The translations under genes were made by a program, and so were the position numbers. Positions 35,510 to 45,039 of a stretch of DNA of 64,000 nucleotides are shown here, piece by piece. The DNA is taken from the NCBI RefSeq assembly GCF_013369335.1, contig NZ_SZQJ01000005.1, forward strand, positions 310,001 through 374,000, read 5' to 3'. Source of the stretch: Vibrio sp. JPW-9-11-11 (GTDB taxonomy: Bacteria > Pseudomonadota > Gammaproteobacteria > Enterobacterales > Vibrionaceae). The notes beneath the pieces are model-generated. The model saw only the letters and a program-made list of their open reading frames with translations, was not told the origin of the DNA and did not search any database. Each line of letters begins with the position of its first letter. Position 1 is the first letter of the stretch.

Positions 35510-36028
35510 TTACTTGTCTTTTCCTTTACCGCCCTTGTCACCGCCACCTTTATTACCGCCGCCTCGATTGCTACTCCCGCCACCTTTGTTACTGTTTCCA
35601 CTGCCTTTACTATTCGATTTGGACTGACTGCCTGCTTCGTTGCTCGAACGCAACTGTTGTTTTTGCGTTTTTAACTCACCCGTCCCATTGCCTGGGTTAG
35701 AATATTTCGCGTGAGCATTGAGCTCTTCTTGGGTAACGAAACCGTCTTTGTCTTTATCAAATGAGGCGAATGCGCTCAAACCGCTTCGGTTTTCATCTTC
35801 ATCGCTCTCTATCCCCTCTTGTTCCTCTTCCTCTTGAGGCTCCGATGACCCAAGACGGAACTGGTTAAACTCATCTTGTGATACTAATCCATCACCATCA
35901 TTGTCCATGTCCTCAACATTAGGGGCAACTTTGGTGCGATTATTAACATCCGCTTCTTCCTCTGCTGCTACGAGATGAAAAGAGACTGCAGCGAACAGCG
36001 CAATAAACAAACTGGTTAACTTATTCAT
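35510..36028 (-). CDS. Secreted EF-hand protein with Gly/Lys/Ser-rich tail
   Basis: 172 residues. Signal peptide LTSLFIALFAAVSFHLVAAE, then two EF-hand loops, DNDGDGLVSQDEF and DKDKDGFVTQEEL, both with the canonical D-x-D-x-D-G pattern. An acidic stretch lies between them. From about residue 120 the protein is low-complexity (Gly, Asn, Lys and Ser), looking flexible and positively charged. It probably binds calcium in the periplasm or outside. Start ATG 36028 has GGAG seven bases ahead; a longer frame lacks such support. It converges on purC. Confidence 0.78.
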   Translation of the reverse strand: MNKLTSLFIALFAAVSFHLVAAEEEADVNNRTKVAPNVEDMDNDGDGLVSQDEFNQFRLGSSEPQEEEEQEGIESDEDENRSGLSAFASFDKDKDGFVTQEELNAHAKYSNPGNGTGELKTQKQQLRSSNEAGSQSKSNSKGSGNSNKGGGSSNRGGGNKGGGDKGGKGKDK

Positions 36029-36160
36029 ACTTGACTCCGCTAAACACATCACCTCTAAGTTTAGGCTAACTGAGGTAAAGTGCTTGCTGATGGGTTTATT
36101 GCTACCATTTCATTTGTCTAAACGTTATAACTAACTCTTGTTTCTATAAATTCTTTCGTT

Positions 36161-37072
36161 ATGGATTATATCGCCCTCTCTCGCATCAGTTTAAAGCACC
36201 TCACGGTTTTGCATGTATTGCTGAGCACCCACAGTGTCACTGTGGCATCGGAAGTTTTATGCGTGACGCCTTCCAGTGTGAGCAAAACTCTTGCGCAGCT
36301 TCGCAGCCAGCTCAAAGACGAACTGTTTTATCGCGATGCATCAGGCCTGTTGCCAACGCAATTTGCACTCAGCATTGGCCCTGAAGTACACAAAATTTTG
36401 TCGAGTATGAATGGCATTCTTCATCAAGGTGCCTTTCGTCCTGACACGTTCAAAGGGGCAATTTCTCTGTCGATGCGTGAAAGCACTTTCGAGTTATTTG
36501 CGCACAAAGTAGCCAAACTTACTCAACAGTTAACTCAGGCGCGCGCCGTTACTGTCCATGCCAAAGACGCGCTTAGCTTTGACGCACTACACCGTGGACA
36601 AGTGGACTTTATGTTGCTGCCCCACGACATTAGCCAGCCTCCCACTCGGAGCCAGCAATTGATGTGGCAGCAAATCATGGCGGACGAAATGGTCTGTTTA
36701 ATGAAACCAGACCACCCTCTGGCGACCAAGACATTGACCATTGAAGCGTATTTAGCCAGTAGCCACATCGGGATTCTGGATAAAGACTTAGCCGAGCCAT
36801 ACTTTGAGCAAAACCTCACCCAGCAATACGGATCGCGCAATCTAGCATTGTCCGTTTCGGATTTTGGTAGCGCCGCGACACTGTGCCACCACACTCCACT
36901 ATTATTAACTTGTTCAAAAATGTGGGCGCAACAAGCCAAACAAGCGCAAGGGTTGATCAGTAAACCTTTGCCGTTCGAGTACGGTCAAGTGGCCTACAGT
37001 TTGGTATGGAATCCAGCCAGCTTAAATGACCCCGCTTTGCGTTGGGTTCATAGTCAGCTTACTCAGGTATAA
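36161..37072 (+). CDS. LysR-family transcriptional regulator
   Basis: 303 residues. The winged HTH is near the N-terminus (TVASEVLCVTPSSVSKTLAQLRSQLKDELF in two parts), followed by a LysR effector-binding domain (from about residue 95: SLSMRESTFELFAHKV). No clear ribosome site precedes ATG 36161. Its 3' end overlaps yjjW by 10 bases, convergently. Unlike most LysR genes, it does not have a divergent target within reach, apart from the EF-hand gene about 130 bases away. Confidence 0.85.
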   Translation: MDYIALSRISLKHLTVLHVLLSTHSVTVASEVLCVTPSSVSKTLAQLRSQLKDELFYRDASGLLPTQFALSIGPEVHKILSSMNGILHQGAFRPDTFKGAISLSMRESTFELFAHKVAKLTQQLTQARAVTVHAKDALSFDALHRGQVDFMLLPHDISQPPTRSQQLMWQQIMADEMVCLMKPDHPLATKTLTIEAYLASSHIGILDKDLAEPYFEQNLTQQYGSRNLALSVSDFGSAATLCHHTPLLLTCSKMWAQQAKQAQGLISKPLPFEYGQVAYSLVWNPASLNDPALRWVHSQLTQV

Positions 37073-37929
37073 ACACTCGGTAATATGATTGGGTTTTGGA
37101 TGCGCTTGGCGAGCAATTGGTGAAAATGAACCATCTGCTGTTCACTGCATTTAGGCCAACTCAGCGCTTCTCCCACTACGCCATGATGCTGGAAGGCATT
37201 TAAACGTACGATTACTGACGTAGGTAGACGGTTGATCACGGCCGCGACTGCCTCTATTTCCTCCTCCAAATCACTGATTCCCGGAATGTGCAGCAATCTG
37301 ATCTCATGCAGTTTACCTCTCTGCGCCAGAAGATACAGTGACTGAATCACGCGCTGATTACTTCGCCCTACGAGCCAACGATGAGTGTCTTCCTGCCATG
37401 ACTTCAAATCCACCATCACGCCATCGACAACAGGCGCGAGTTTGCGCCAGCCCTGCTCGCTTAAATCACCGTTGCTGTCGACAAAGCAAGTTAAATGATT
37501 CAACCTTGGATCTGCCTTTATCTGGCCAAACAGATCGATCAAGAATGGCAACTGCAATGTCGCCTCGCCACCTGACAATGTGACACCATTAATAAAAGGA
37601 TTCTGTTTAGTAATTAATCTCAACAATTCAGTGACAGTGTAACTAGATACTTTAGGACTAGATTGATGCTGACAGACCTCGATACACAGATCGCAATCAG
37701 TACAAGCAGACGCATCCCAATGCACCCGCTGCTGATTATCTACACTCAGTGCTTGGCTTGGGCAACTGGTGACGCAATCTCCACAATGATTGCAATGGTT
37801 GATGGTATGTGGATTGTGGCAATTGAGGCAGCGAAAGTGACAGCCTTGCAAAAAGATAACCATGCGATTTCCCGGGCCATCAACGCAGGAAAAGTTTAGG
37901 ATCCGGCTGACTTTCGCTACATTGGTCAT
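37063..37929 (-). CDS. yjjW: YjjW glycyl-radical enzyme activase
   Basis: 288 residues. It is a radical SAM protein with CxxxCxxC in GCHFRCLNCHNP, followed by two ferredoxin-type Cys clusters (CNHCGDCVTSCP and CTDCDLCIEVCQ), which are the hallmark of activases for glycyl-radical enzymes other than Pfl. VTLSGGEATLQ is the usual GGE motif of SAM binding. It should install the glycyl radical on YjjI under anaerobic conditions. I chose ATG 37929, with GTGGGA upstream; a GTG at 37941 overlaps the yjjI stop. Confidence 0.9.
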   Translation of the reverse strand: MTNVAKVSRILNFSCVDGPGNRMVIFLQGCHFRCLNCHNPHTINHCNHCGDCVTSCPSQALSVDNQQRVHWDASACTDCDLCIEVCQHQSSPKVSSYTVTELLRLITKQNPFINGVTLSGGEATLQLPFLIDLFGQIKADPRLNHLTCFVDSNGDLSEQGWRKLAPVVDGVMVDLKSWQEDTHRWLVGRSNQRVIQSLYLLAQRGKLHEIRLLHIPGISDLEEEIEAVAAVINRLPTSVIVRLNAFQHHGVVGEALSWPKCSEQQMVHFHQLLAKRIQNPIILPSVYT

Positions 37930-37940
37930 ATCACGTCCCA

Positions 37941-39482
37941 CTAATCGAACTTCGGCGTTACTTCAAAACAAGCTACGCGAGGTCGGCGCTGTAATATCTC
38001 TGTATTCTTTGCCGCTTCCGCCCCAAGAAACGTGGTGTTGGTTCTTGAGCCTTGTTGTTCGAACTTAGCGATATCAGACAGCTTCACCATATACCCTGTA
38101 ACCCTAACGAGGTCATTAGAGCTGACGTTGGCGGTGAACTCTCGATAGCCGATACTCAGTGCCCCTTTACACAGATTAAACATCGCTTCTGGATTGGCTT
38201 TGACCGTTTCATCTATGGTCAAAATATCACTGATACCGGAGGTATAGTATTGGTGATGCGCGGCCGTCGCTTGAACATAACTCACGGGATCGGGCTCATG
38301 GCCGTAGGGAATACGAACACCCGGCGTTACATCCTTATCCAAGCTGATCCCGCCTTGCGCATGCAGAAGCGCCTTGCCATTTAAGCCATATTTCACGGGC
38401 AGTTTTTCAACTAACTCTGCCAGTTTCCGAGAAATAGCATACGCAAGATCGTTGGCTTGATCATCATGCCCGTACTTCTTATGACAGCCCTCTTTCTCAA
38501 GTAAAATGTTCACCGCTTCCGCCATTCCATAAATACCAAACATTGGGGCAAAACGTTTTTCGTCAATCAGCCCTTCTGTGGTCAGAAAGCCTTTGAAGAA
38601 GTTTGACTGCTCATGTAGATAGCTGGATCGCGCATCCATCAACTCGGTCATCAATCGGCTGTATTGAGGCAGCAAGTGATCAATGAAATGGTCACGATTA
38701 TGAGCCAGCAACGCCACGTGCTTAAGGTTCATCCTAACTAAAGTATTAGAGCCACCAGCGAGGGGAAGTGAGTTATAGCAACTGACGATACCAAACTTTT
38801 TGTCACCATACGCCGCAGCATGCATCGGATAATTGGCAATATGCGGTTTACTACACTGACAAATGTTAGATGTTGCTTGGCGCAACAAATCATCGGGCGT
38901 CACGCTTGGGTCATACATAAAGGTCAAGTTAGGCGCGATTTGTTTAAGCTCGGCATCGATGATGAGAATAGTGCGACAAATCACGTTGTCACTCGGACCA
39001 ATATTGACGTGCATAAACGCATCGGGCAGCGTTCTGTCTAACATCACCCAAAAACGTTTCAGCTTTTGGTAAATCGCCTGCTCACTGAGAGCGCCGACAA
39101 AAGGCAGTAGCAACTCATCCAACTGGCCGAGATAGACAGGAATATTAGTCACCGAGGGCACGTGGTGGTAAAGGATCGTTAGATGATTCAACGCGTCATC
39201 AAAGTCTTGCGCTGGCTGCAGTTCAAGATAGCTTGACCCTTGACGGAGAAACTTAGCGTAATCTGGTAATACATAACGCGGTTTAAATGGCGCATGCCCT
39301 TCAAACATATCGCACAATACGCCCTGTTCCATCGCCTGTTTGAGCGGAGCCGAGATAGGGACGTAATCCAAACTTGCTTCTGCTTCGAGAGCAAGAAACT
39401 GATTCTTCTGCTTAGGCGAAAGCGTCGCATCATTAATGATATTGCGCACGCGGGTTTGAAATGTGTCGTGGGATACAGTCAT
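37941..39482 (-). CDS. yjjI: YjjI glycyl-radical enzyme
   Basis: 513 residues. The glycyl-radical loop is RVTGYMVKL near the C-terminus (R-V-x-G-Y pattern). It is shorter than PflB (about 760), which fits YjjI (about 516 in E. coli). The substrate and reaction are not known. It lies next to its likely activase YjjW. ATG 39482 has AAGGAT seven bases upstream; the longer open frame to 39584 has no ribosome site. A Cys-rich segment (ICQCSKPHIANY) in the middle may contain the active-site thiol. Confidence 0.9.
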   Translation of the reverse strand: MTVSHDTFQTRVRNIINDATLSPKQKNQFLALEAEASLDYVPISAPLKQAMEQGVLCDMFEGHAPFKPRYVLPDYAKFLRQGSSYLELQPAQDFDDALNHLTILYHHVPSVTNIPVYLGQLDELLLPFVGALSEQAIYQKLKRFWVMLDRTLPDAFMHVNIGPSDNVICRTILIIDAELKQIAPNLTFMYDPSVTPDDLLRQATSNICQCSKPHIANYPMHAAAYGDKKFGIVSCYNSLPLAGGSNTLVRMNLKHVALLAHNRDHFIDHLLPQYSRLMTELMDARSSYLHEQSNFFKGFLTTEGLIDEKRFAPMFGIYGMAEAVNILLEKEGCHKKYGHDDQANDLAYAISRKLAELVEKLPVKYGLNGKALLHAQGGISLDKDVTPGVRIPYGHEPDPVSYVQATAAHHQYYTSGISDILTIDETVKANPEAMFNLCKGALSIGYREFTANVSSNDLVRVTGYMVKLSDIAKFEQQGSRTNTTFLGAEAAKNTEILQRRPRVACFEVTPKFD

Positions 39483-39582
39483 AGATAAATCCTTATTAGT
39501 TTTGTGGATTTTATCTAGTCCCAGATCTGTCCACCATTGAAATAAAGTCTCAACCAAATTTCCGAAATGGAAAAATCTCAAC

Positions 39583-39610
39583 AAAAAAAGCCTCGGCAGA
39601 CCGAGGCTTT
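39583..39610 (-). terminator. Terminator of the chemoreceptor gene
   Basis: Stem GCCTCGG/CCGAGGC with loop CAGA. On the minus strand it is followed by a run of seven T. Confidence 0.88.
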
Positions 39611-39626
39611 CAAATCACAATAATAG

Positions 39627-41510
39627 TTAGAGCTTAAAGCGTTGAATCTCTTGTTCCAGCTCATGAGAGAGTTCGGACAACTGAGCCGCTTGAGACGCCG
39701 CATCATGGGCTTCATCAGCCAGTTCATTCGATACATCACGAATACCGACTGTGTTACGCGTGATCTCAGATGTCACTGAGGCTTGCTCTTCTGCTGCCGA
39801 GGCTATCTGCGTTGCCATATCACTAATACGCTCTACCGCGGTTTGGATTTGCGTGAGGCTGACAGCGGCTGAGTCGGCGTCTGATACGCTCGTTTCCGCC
39901 AATTGACGACTGTCATCCATAATATTGACCGCTTTACCAGTGGTTGACTGCAGCGTCTCGATCATTTGTTGAATTTCTTGCGTCGACGCGTGGGTACGCT
40001 GGCTAAGCACGCGAACTTCGTCTGCTACCACGGCAAAACCTCGTCCTTGCTCACCGGCGCGCGCTGCTTCGATCGCGGCGTTGAGTGCAAGTAAGTTGGT
40101 TTGCTCGGCAATATCTTGAATCGTCGACAAGATAGTACTGATGCTGTGACCGTGGGCTTCAAGCTCTTGAATCACATCCGTCGCCACTTGAACTTCTGTG
40201 GCTAAGTTCTTGATCGAGCCTTGCGTTTGAACCACTTGGTCCCCACCGTGGACACAGGCGCTCACCGCTTCTGATGAGTTTTGCGCAGTATGATCTGCAT
40301 TGCCGGCGATTTCTTGTGTCGCCGCGGCCATTTCATTAATTGCAGTCGCGACCATGTTGATCTCATCTTGTTGGAGACGGATACGTGCGCTGCGCTCTTC
40401 GGCTTGCTGAGCGGTCTGCTTAGACTGCTCTGATAAAGAAGCGGATACTAAGCTTAACTTAGAGACCATTGCATGCATGTTACCGACGAAGGTGTTGAAG
40501 TTTGTCGCCAACTGACCCACTTCATCGTCACTACGAGGCTCTAAACGCTGCGTTAAGTCGCCCTCACCAGAAGCGATTTCTTCCAATGCTTTCGACACTC
40601 GCCCAAGGTCGCGGAAAAGGAAGCTCACCAACCAAGACACGAGTGCAATGACCACTAGGGTGATCACCACGGCAGTAAAGATCAGACTTTGCAGCAGTTC
40701 ACTGTGCGCGGCTTCTTCTGTGGCTCTATCCATTTCAATCGCGAAGATCCATGGCGTGTTTTCGACCTGACGGAAGAAATACAGTTTCTGTTGTCCATTA
40801 CGTTCAATCAGTTCGATCTTTCCTGTCTTCGCCGCGTCTTCGATGGCGCGCAACGTAAACTGTTTAGACAAGGTATTAACTGGCTTTAGTGACAGCGCTT
40901 TGTCTGGATGCGCAAGGAAAGTACCGTCTTGCGTATCAATCAGCATCGCATACGCATTGGTGCCCGCATCAAGGTTGATGACGTCGTTGATGAGCTGATC
41001 AATCAACACATCGGCCCCTACCACACCGACAAATTGCCCGTTGCGGCGGATCGGTTCAGCAATGGTCACCAACAAAGCATTGGTGATCGCATCTTGATAA
41101 GCTGTGGTGATGATCTGTTTTCCCGCACTATTGGCATCGATATACCAAGGTCGCACTCGAGGATCGTAATCGGCACGGTTGCGTTCTGGATGCGAGCGAT
41201 ACATCCCCCCTTCAGGTGTACCTAAGAAAATATCGTCAAAACCACCCGCTTTACGCGCTTGCTGCAAAAAAGGAACGACATCCGCTTGTTGGCTGTAGTC
41301 ATTAAATGCCGAGGCAATGTCTTCACGAATCGAGATCCAGTCAGAAATGCCTGCAGACGCGGCGTTAGCAAGGCTTTCTGCGCGAGCATAAACGCCGTTT
41401 TGGGTTTGTTCTTCAAGTTGATCGGCGGCAAGCCAAGTTAACGCGCTAGCCATTAGCACAACGGCTAATAAGCTTGAGCCTATTAGCTTCTGTTTGAGAG
41501 TGAGTTTCAT
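39627..41510 (-). CDS. Methyl-accepting chemotaxis protein (dCache type)
   Basis: 627 residues. First membrane span at about 8-28, then a periplasmic dCache domain with [20 protein letters not shown] (the typical pocket motif), second span at about 274-296, HAMP (about 297-350), and the signalling hairpin tip [20 protein letters not shown]. The pocket motif is of the amino-acid- or carboxylate-binding type, but the ligand cannot be given. No CheW/CheB-binding pentapeptide is visible at the C-terminus. Confidence 0.93.
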   Translation of the reverse strand: MKLTLKQKLIGSSLLAVVLMASALTWLAADQLEEQTQNGVYARAESLANAASAGISDWISIREDIASAFNDYSQQADVVPFLQQARKAGGFDDIFLGTPEGGMYRSHPERNRADYDPRVRPWYIDANSAGKQIITTAYQDAITNALLVTIAEPIRRNGQFVGVVGADVLIDQLINDVINLDAGTNAYAMLIDTQDGTFLAHPDKALSLKPVNTLSKQFTLRAIEDAAKTGKIELIERNGQQKLYFFRQVENTPWIFAIEMDRATEEAAHSELLQSLIFTAVVITLVVIALVSWLVSFLFRDLGRVSKALEEIASGEGDLTQRLEPRSDDEVGQLATNFNTFVGNMHAMVSKLSLVSASLSEQSKQTAQQAEERSARIRLQQDEINMVATAINEMAAATQEIAGNADHTAQNSSEAVSACVHGGDQVVQTQGSIKNLATEVQVATDVIQELEAHGHSISTILSTIQDIAEQTNLLALNAAIEAARAGEQGRGFAVVADEVRVLSQRTHASTQEIQQMIETLQSTTGKAVNIMDDSRQLAETSVSDADSAAVSLTQIQTAVERISDMATQIASAAEEQASVTSEITRNTVGIRDVSNELADEAHDAASQAAQLSELSHELEQEIQRFKL

Positions 41511-41718
41511 AGAATTTTATTTTGATATTGGAACAGACAGGCGGTGGATTTTATAGTCAAATTGCTGAATATGCACGCAATAATCCTAAAATTTTGGCAC
41601 AACTTAACTTGTTGTAATATTGTGAATTTTGCTCTGGGCTGCTTATGACGTGATGTTCGTCATGCCTCCAATCCGCCTGTTGTTCTCGTTGGCTATCTCG
41701 CCACTCGTTATCTCACAA

Positions 41719-42267
41719 TCAAGTATCGAGTCGTTTGATCAACTTGGCCGGAGTGCCACCATACACGCAATCGGGCGGAACGTCACAATTAACCACAGAG
41801 TTTGCCGCAATGACAGAGCGCGCACCGATCGTCACCCCTTGGTTAATCACACTGTTACCGCCTATCCAAACATCGTCTTCAACCACGATTGGTTTACAGA
41901 TAGTCTCCCACTGACGCCGACGTCGATAGTCGAGCGGATGGCTTGCCGTGTAAAACTGCGTACTCGGACCGACAAGAACGTGGTTGCCGATAGTAATGCT
42001 CGCACCATCTAACATCACCACATTCATATTGATGAAGGTATTGTCGCCGATTGAAATGGTTTTTCCGAACTCACAATGGAATGGGGCTTGAATCATAGAA
42101 TCGCCTACGCTCGCAAATAGCGCATCCATTAATGCTGGCTTTTGTGTGCTATCAAGGCATTGGTTGAATTGTTGAAGCGTTTTCGCCGCTTGGTTTCTGA
42201 TCTGATCGACTTCCGCTGAGGCGCCATCAAAAGCATCACCGGCCATCATTTTCTCTAGCTCTGACAT
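41719..42267 (-). CDS. Sugar O-acetyltransferase (Maa/LacA/NodL family)
   Basis: 182 residues. The N-terminal cap domain (MSELEKMMAGDAFDGASAEV) and left-handed beta-helix repeats are present: SIGDNTFINMNVVMLDGASI, FYTASHPLDYRRR (catalytic His in the ASHP motif), VVEDDVWIGGNSVINQGVTI. This is the maltose/galactoside acetyltransferase family. AGGAA gives a good ribosome site. Not to be confused with SypM, which is only distantly related. There is no adjacent sugar operon. Confidence 0.87.
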   Translation of the reverse strand: MSELEKMMAGDAFDGASAEVDQIRNQAAKTLQQFNQCLDSTQKPALMDALFASVGDSMIQAPFHCEFGKTISIGDNTFINMNVVMLDGASITIGNHVLVGPSTQFYTASHPLDYRRRRQWETICKPIVVEDDVWIGGNSVINQGVTIGARSVIAANSVVNCDVPPDCVYGGTPAKLIKRLDT

Positions 42268-42417
42268 ATCGAATTCCTATACTGCCTATCGATAGTGCCA
42301 GCTTAACCTATTGCTGATAAAGAAAAAGAGTAAACAACGGTGCTGGATTTTCCGGTTTTGTAGGTTCCATTAGGAATGAAAGGCTTCGGCTGATACTAAC
42401 TCCGGCTTAATGTAAGC

Positions 42418-42774
42418 TTAAGCCGCACTACCACGCAGGCGAGCAAAAAAAGAAGGGTATTTCTGTCTGATGTGACGCTGCTCATCAACCATAATCTTGA
42501 ACGTCGGCCCTTTGCGCAGTTGGATGATCACTTCATCGTTGTCGAAGCGCAGCACCGCTCCTTCAATCGCGACCGGATTATCACCATGAAGGTTGAGCAC
42601 GCCTTTAATAGTGAGGCCTTTATACATAGAGGTAAAATTGTTCAAGACCATTCTTATCCCGCCTTCGGATACTTCAGTCACTTGAAACATCTCATCACCA
42701 AACCTCACATACGGACGCGCCCGTTTGGGATATTTCAGTCGATAGTATTTCCGTTTTTGTTCAAAGTCGCTCAT
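42418..42774 (-). CDS. PilZ-domain protein
   Basis: 118 residues forming a single PilZ domain. The first c-di-GMP motif is RKYYR (RxxxR); the second, normally D/NxSxxG, reads EVSEGG here, with Glu in the first position. The rest (GDEMFQVTEVSEGGIRMVL) fits the barrel. It might bind c-di-GMP with lower affinity or have another ligand. Start ATG 42774 follows GAGGAG; the frame open to 42870 has no ribosome site. Confidence 0.8.
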   Translation of the reverse strand: MSDFEQKRKYYRLKYPKRARPYVRFGDEMFQVTEVSEGGIRMVLNNFTSMYKGLTIKGVLNLHGDNPVAIEGAVLRFDNDEVIIQLRKGPTFKIMVDEQRHIRQKYPSFFARLRGSAA

Positions 42775-42900
42775 GGTCGTACTCCTCATAACACATGGCT
42801 GCCGCATATTCATAAAGTATAGTCTGTGGCTTCGACAGCGAAATGTCGACCAAATCAATCTAACATACAATGAGTTATATCGACAGCGAGATAGAAGTCT

Positions 42901-42999
42901 TTAATTGAGCAGGTTGCTGCGGTGAAGAATGGGTAAAACCACTCGAAGAGTGTCTGGTTCTAATCCTTCGATTTGGATATTAAAGTTGAGCGTTGGCAT
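42901..42999 (-). pseudogene. 5' remnant of a vgrG-like gene
   Basis: 32 codons, ATG 42999 to TAA 42901. The first 20 residues, MPTLNFNIQIEGLEPDTLRV, resemble the N-terminus of VgrG (TssI) spike proteins of the type VI secretion system, where a similar LxFxxQxxGLExDT start is followed by VRGFEGQ. After Val the similarity stops and the rest is unrelated. The ribosome site GGAAG is intact. It is probably a deletion remnant. There is no hcp or tss gene nearby. Short similarity means this could be chance. Confidence 0.4.
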
Positions 43000-43196
43000 T
43001 AAGGCTTCCTTATGTCTTTGACCAGAGATAGAAACTATCGATGGGCAATGAAAGCAATCTTAATACCAACTTAAAGGCATTATATTTCAACAACTTAAAT
43101 AATCAGCCCCACTCCAACCAAGCAGCTTATTACCCTCTTTAAGCAAAGTTTTGCCCAAGCAGTTTAAAAGCTAGCCTGTTGTAGCAGAGACAGTCA

Positions 43197-44615
43197 CTAA
43201 AACGCCAAGCTCAAACTACCATTCCAAATCATGGTGGCAGCTAACATTGCAGTAATACCTAGCACGCCCGCTCCCAAACGTTCGCGACCTTTAAATGGGA
43301 GGATACCTTGCTCGCGTTTTGCTTGAACGTAAAAATAGAGCCCCGGTAGATACAATAATGCTGATAGCAGTAAGTAGTTTAAACCTGAGGCATACAATAA
43401 CCAAATCCCATAAACACTCGCGCCTAAACCGACCAACAGTAGGCTCCCTCGGTGTTTCTCGGTGATCGCAATCTTTAGTACAAACGCACCAACAAAGAAA
43501 TAAGGGACCAAAATCATTTCTGACGCGATGATAAGCAGGGTGTCATAAGTACTGCCCGCGAACATCACAAAAATCAGCGAAATTTGAATCCATATATTAG
43601 TCAACGTCAGCGGCTTTACTGGGCTACCCGCTTGGTTTAACTCGGCGTACTTTTGTGGAAACATCTTCTCTTTGGCGCACAAATATGGGGCTTCTGATGC
43701 CAATACAGTCCAACTAAGAAAAGCATCACACACAGAGATCAGTAAACCGACACTGATAATGTATTGACCCCAAGGCCCGAGAATTTCCGTTAACACTTTT
43801 GCCATTGAAGGGTTTTGATAAGTCGCGAGCTCCACTGGTTTTACCACCCCCATCGAAAGTAGAGTGACAAACACGTAGATCGCTAAAGCAGTAAGCAAGC
43901 CTAGAATCGTGGCTCGACCAATATCTTTTCGGTTTCGCGCACGGCTTGAAACCACCACCGCACCTTCAATCCCGATAAACACCCACACAGTAACCAACAT
44001 GGTGCTTTTCACTTGCGATAAGAGATCATTCTGCTCGCCAAGATGTAAACCGGTGAAGTCAACGGTGAAAGTTTGCCAACTAAACGCAAACATCGCGCAG
44101 AGAATAAAGATGATCAGGGGGACTAACTTGGCATAGGTCGTCACCATGTTAATTAGTGCCGCCGTTTGTACACCACGCAGCACTAACGCGTGGACTAACC
44201 AAAGTAAACAGGATGCGCCGATTATCGAAATCAGTGTATTACCTTGACCAAAGATAACTTGGTCAGGAGTATCAAACAGCATTCCCAAGGTGCTGAACAC
44301 AATCACGAGGTATGAAACGTTGGCTAACATCGCACTTAGCCAGTAACCCCAAGCGGAGCAGAAGCCAACAAAGTCACCAAATCCCTCTTTCGCGTAGCCA
44401 AATACGCCACTATCGATATGAGGACGGTGAAAAGCGAGCTTTTGAAAAGATAACGCTAAGAAGATCATGCCCACGCCAGTAATCGTCCAACCGATCATGA
44501 CGGCAGCAGGGCTGGCAACCGACGCCATATTCTGAGGCAAGCTAAACACGCCTGCGCCTATCATTGAGCCAATCACGATGGCAGTGAGAGAGCTTAATCC
44601 GAGTTTATTGTCCAT
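43197..44615 (-). CDS. arcD: ArcD-type arginine/ornithine antiporter (APC family)
   Basis: 472 residues with about 12 membrane spans. The first span has the APC signature GSMIGAGVFSLPQNMA, with the GAG substrate-backbone motif. A conserved segment FIGIEGAVVVSSRARNRKDIG follows. The overall length and pattern match ArcD-like basic amino acid antiporters used in arginine catabolism. No arcA-B-C genes are nearby, so a related substrate (lysine or agmatine) is possible. An FNR-like box at 44728 would fit anaerobic expression. Confidence 0.78.
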   Translation of the reverse strand: MDNKLGLSSLTAIVIGSMIGAGVFSLPQNMASVASPAAVMIGWTITGVGMIFLALSFQKLAFHRPHIDSGVFGYAKEGFGDFVGFCSAWGYWLSAMLANVSYLVIVFSTLGMLFDTPDQVIFGQGNTLISIIGASCLLWLVHALVLRGVQTAALINMVTTYAKLVPLIIFILCAMFAFSWQTFTVDFTGLHLGEQNDLLSQVKSTMLVTVWVFIGIEGAVVVSSRARNRKDIGRATILGLLTALAIYVFVTLLSMGVVKPVELATYQNPSMAKVLTEILGPWGQYIISVGLLISVCDAFLSWTVLASEAPYLCAKEKMFPQKYAELNQAGSPVKPLTLTNIWIQISLIFVMFAGSTYDTLLIIASEMILVPYFFVGAFVLKIAITEKHRGSLLLVGLGASVYGIWLLYASGLNYLLLSALLYLPGLYFYVQAKREQGILPFKGRERLGAGVLGITAMLAATMIWNGSLSLAF

Positions 44616-44727
44616 TATGAGTTCCGGAGACAGGATTTTGAAGCGGTGATTTTACGCTGATTTAGTGATAATAGGCAGAGCGGATGTGACCCGTATCGCA
44701 TACTTTAGTGGCTAATCAGCACTTTCA

Positions 44728-44741
44728 TTGTTACCGATCAA
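44728..44741. promoter_or_regulatory. FNR-like box upstream of arcD
   Basis: TTGTTACCGATCAA, one mismatch from TTGAT-N4-ATCAA, 113 bases before the arcD start. Arginine catabolism is often oxygen-regulated, but no matching -10 was confirmed. Confidence 0.35.
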
Positions 44742-44959
44742 TCGAAAAGCTCACCCGCAGTCGAATAAATCAAATACATCCATCAATACAGAGTTTGATG
44801 CGCAAAAACATCAATACCATTGGAATTAATAACCAAAAATTATCATTTGGAAAAAGTATACGACCATTAAACAATAACTCATAGCTCGACTAATTATCCC
44901 TAAATAAAGGGAAATGTGCATAAATATCGCAAAACCAAGCAAATGAGCTAAACTAAAAT

Positions 44960-45039
44960 AACACGCGTAAAGGCTATACCTCTCGCCTTCACGATATCCA
45001 TTACTTCCTGTTACTGGTCGCAATCGCGGCCTTTTTTTT
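44960..45039 (+). ncRNA. Candidate small RNA ending at an orphan terminator
   Basis: The 3' end is inferred from the terminator at 45016-45039 with eight T. The 5' end is a guess: TAAACT/TAAAAT-like -10 sequences lie near 44949-44958. I do not recognise it as a known Vibrio sRNA. Confidence 0.3.
45016..45039 (+). terminator. Orphan Rho-independent terminator
   Basis: Stem GGTCGC/GCGGCC (one G-T pair) with loop AATC, then eight T. It acts only on the plus strand, so it cannot serve the minus-strand gene at 45048. Confidence 0.65.

Noticed and set aside
43050..43120. Short A/T-rich segment with TAATACCAACTTAAAG
   Set aside because: Resembles dispersed intergenic sequence common in vibrios; no second copy was found in the window to define a repeat.
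44826..45023. Minus-strand open frame of 65 codons upstream of the GGDEF-EAL gene
   Set aside because: No ribosome site; aromatic-rich composition; overlaps the orphan terminator and A/T-rich non-coding sequence.
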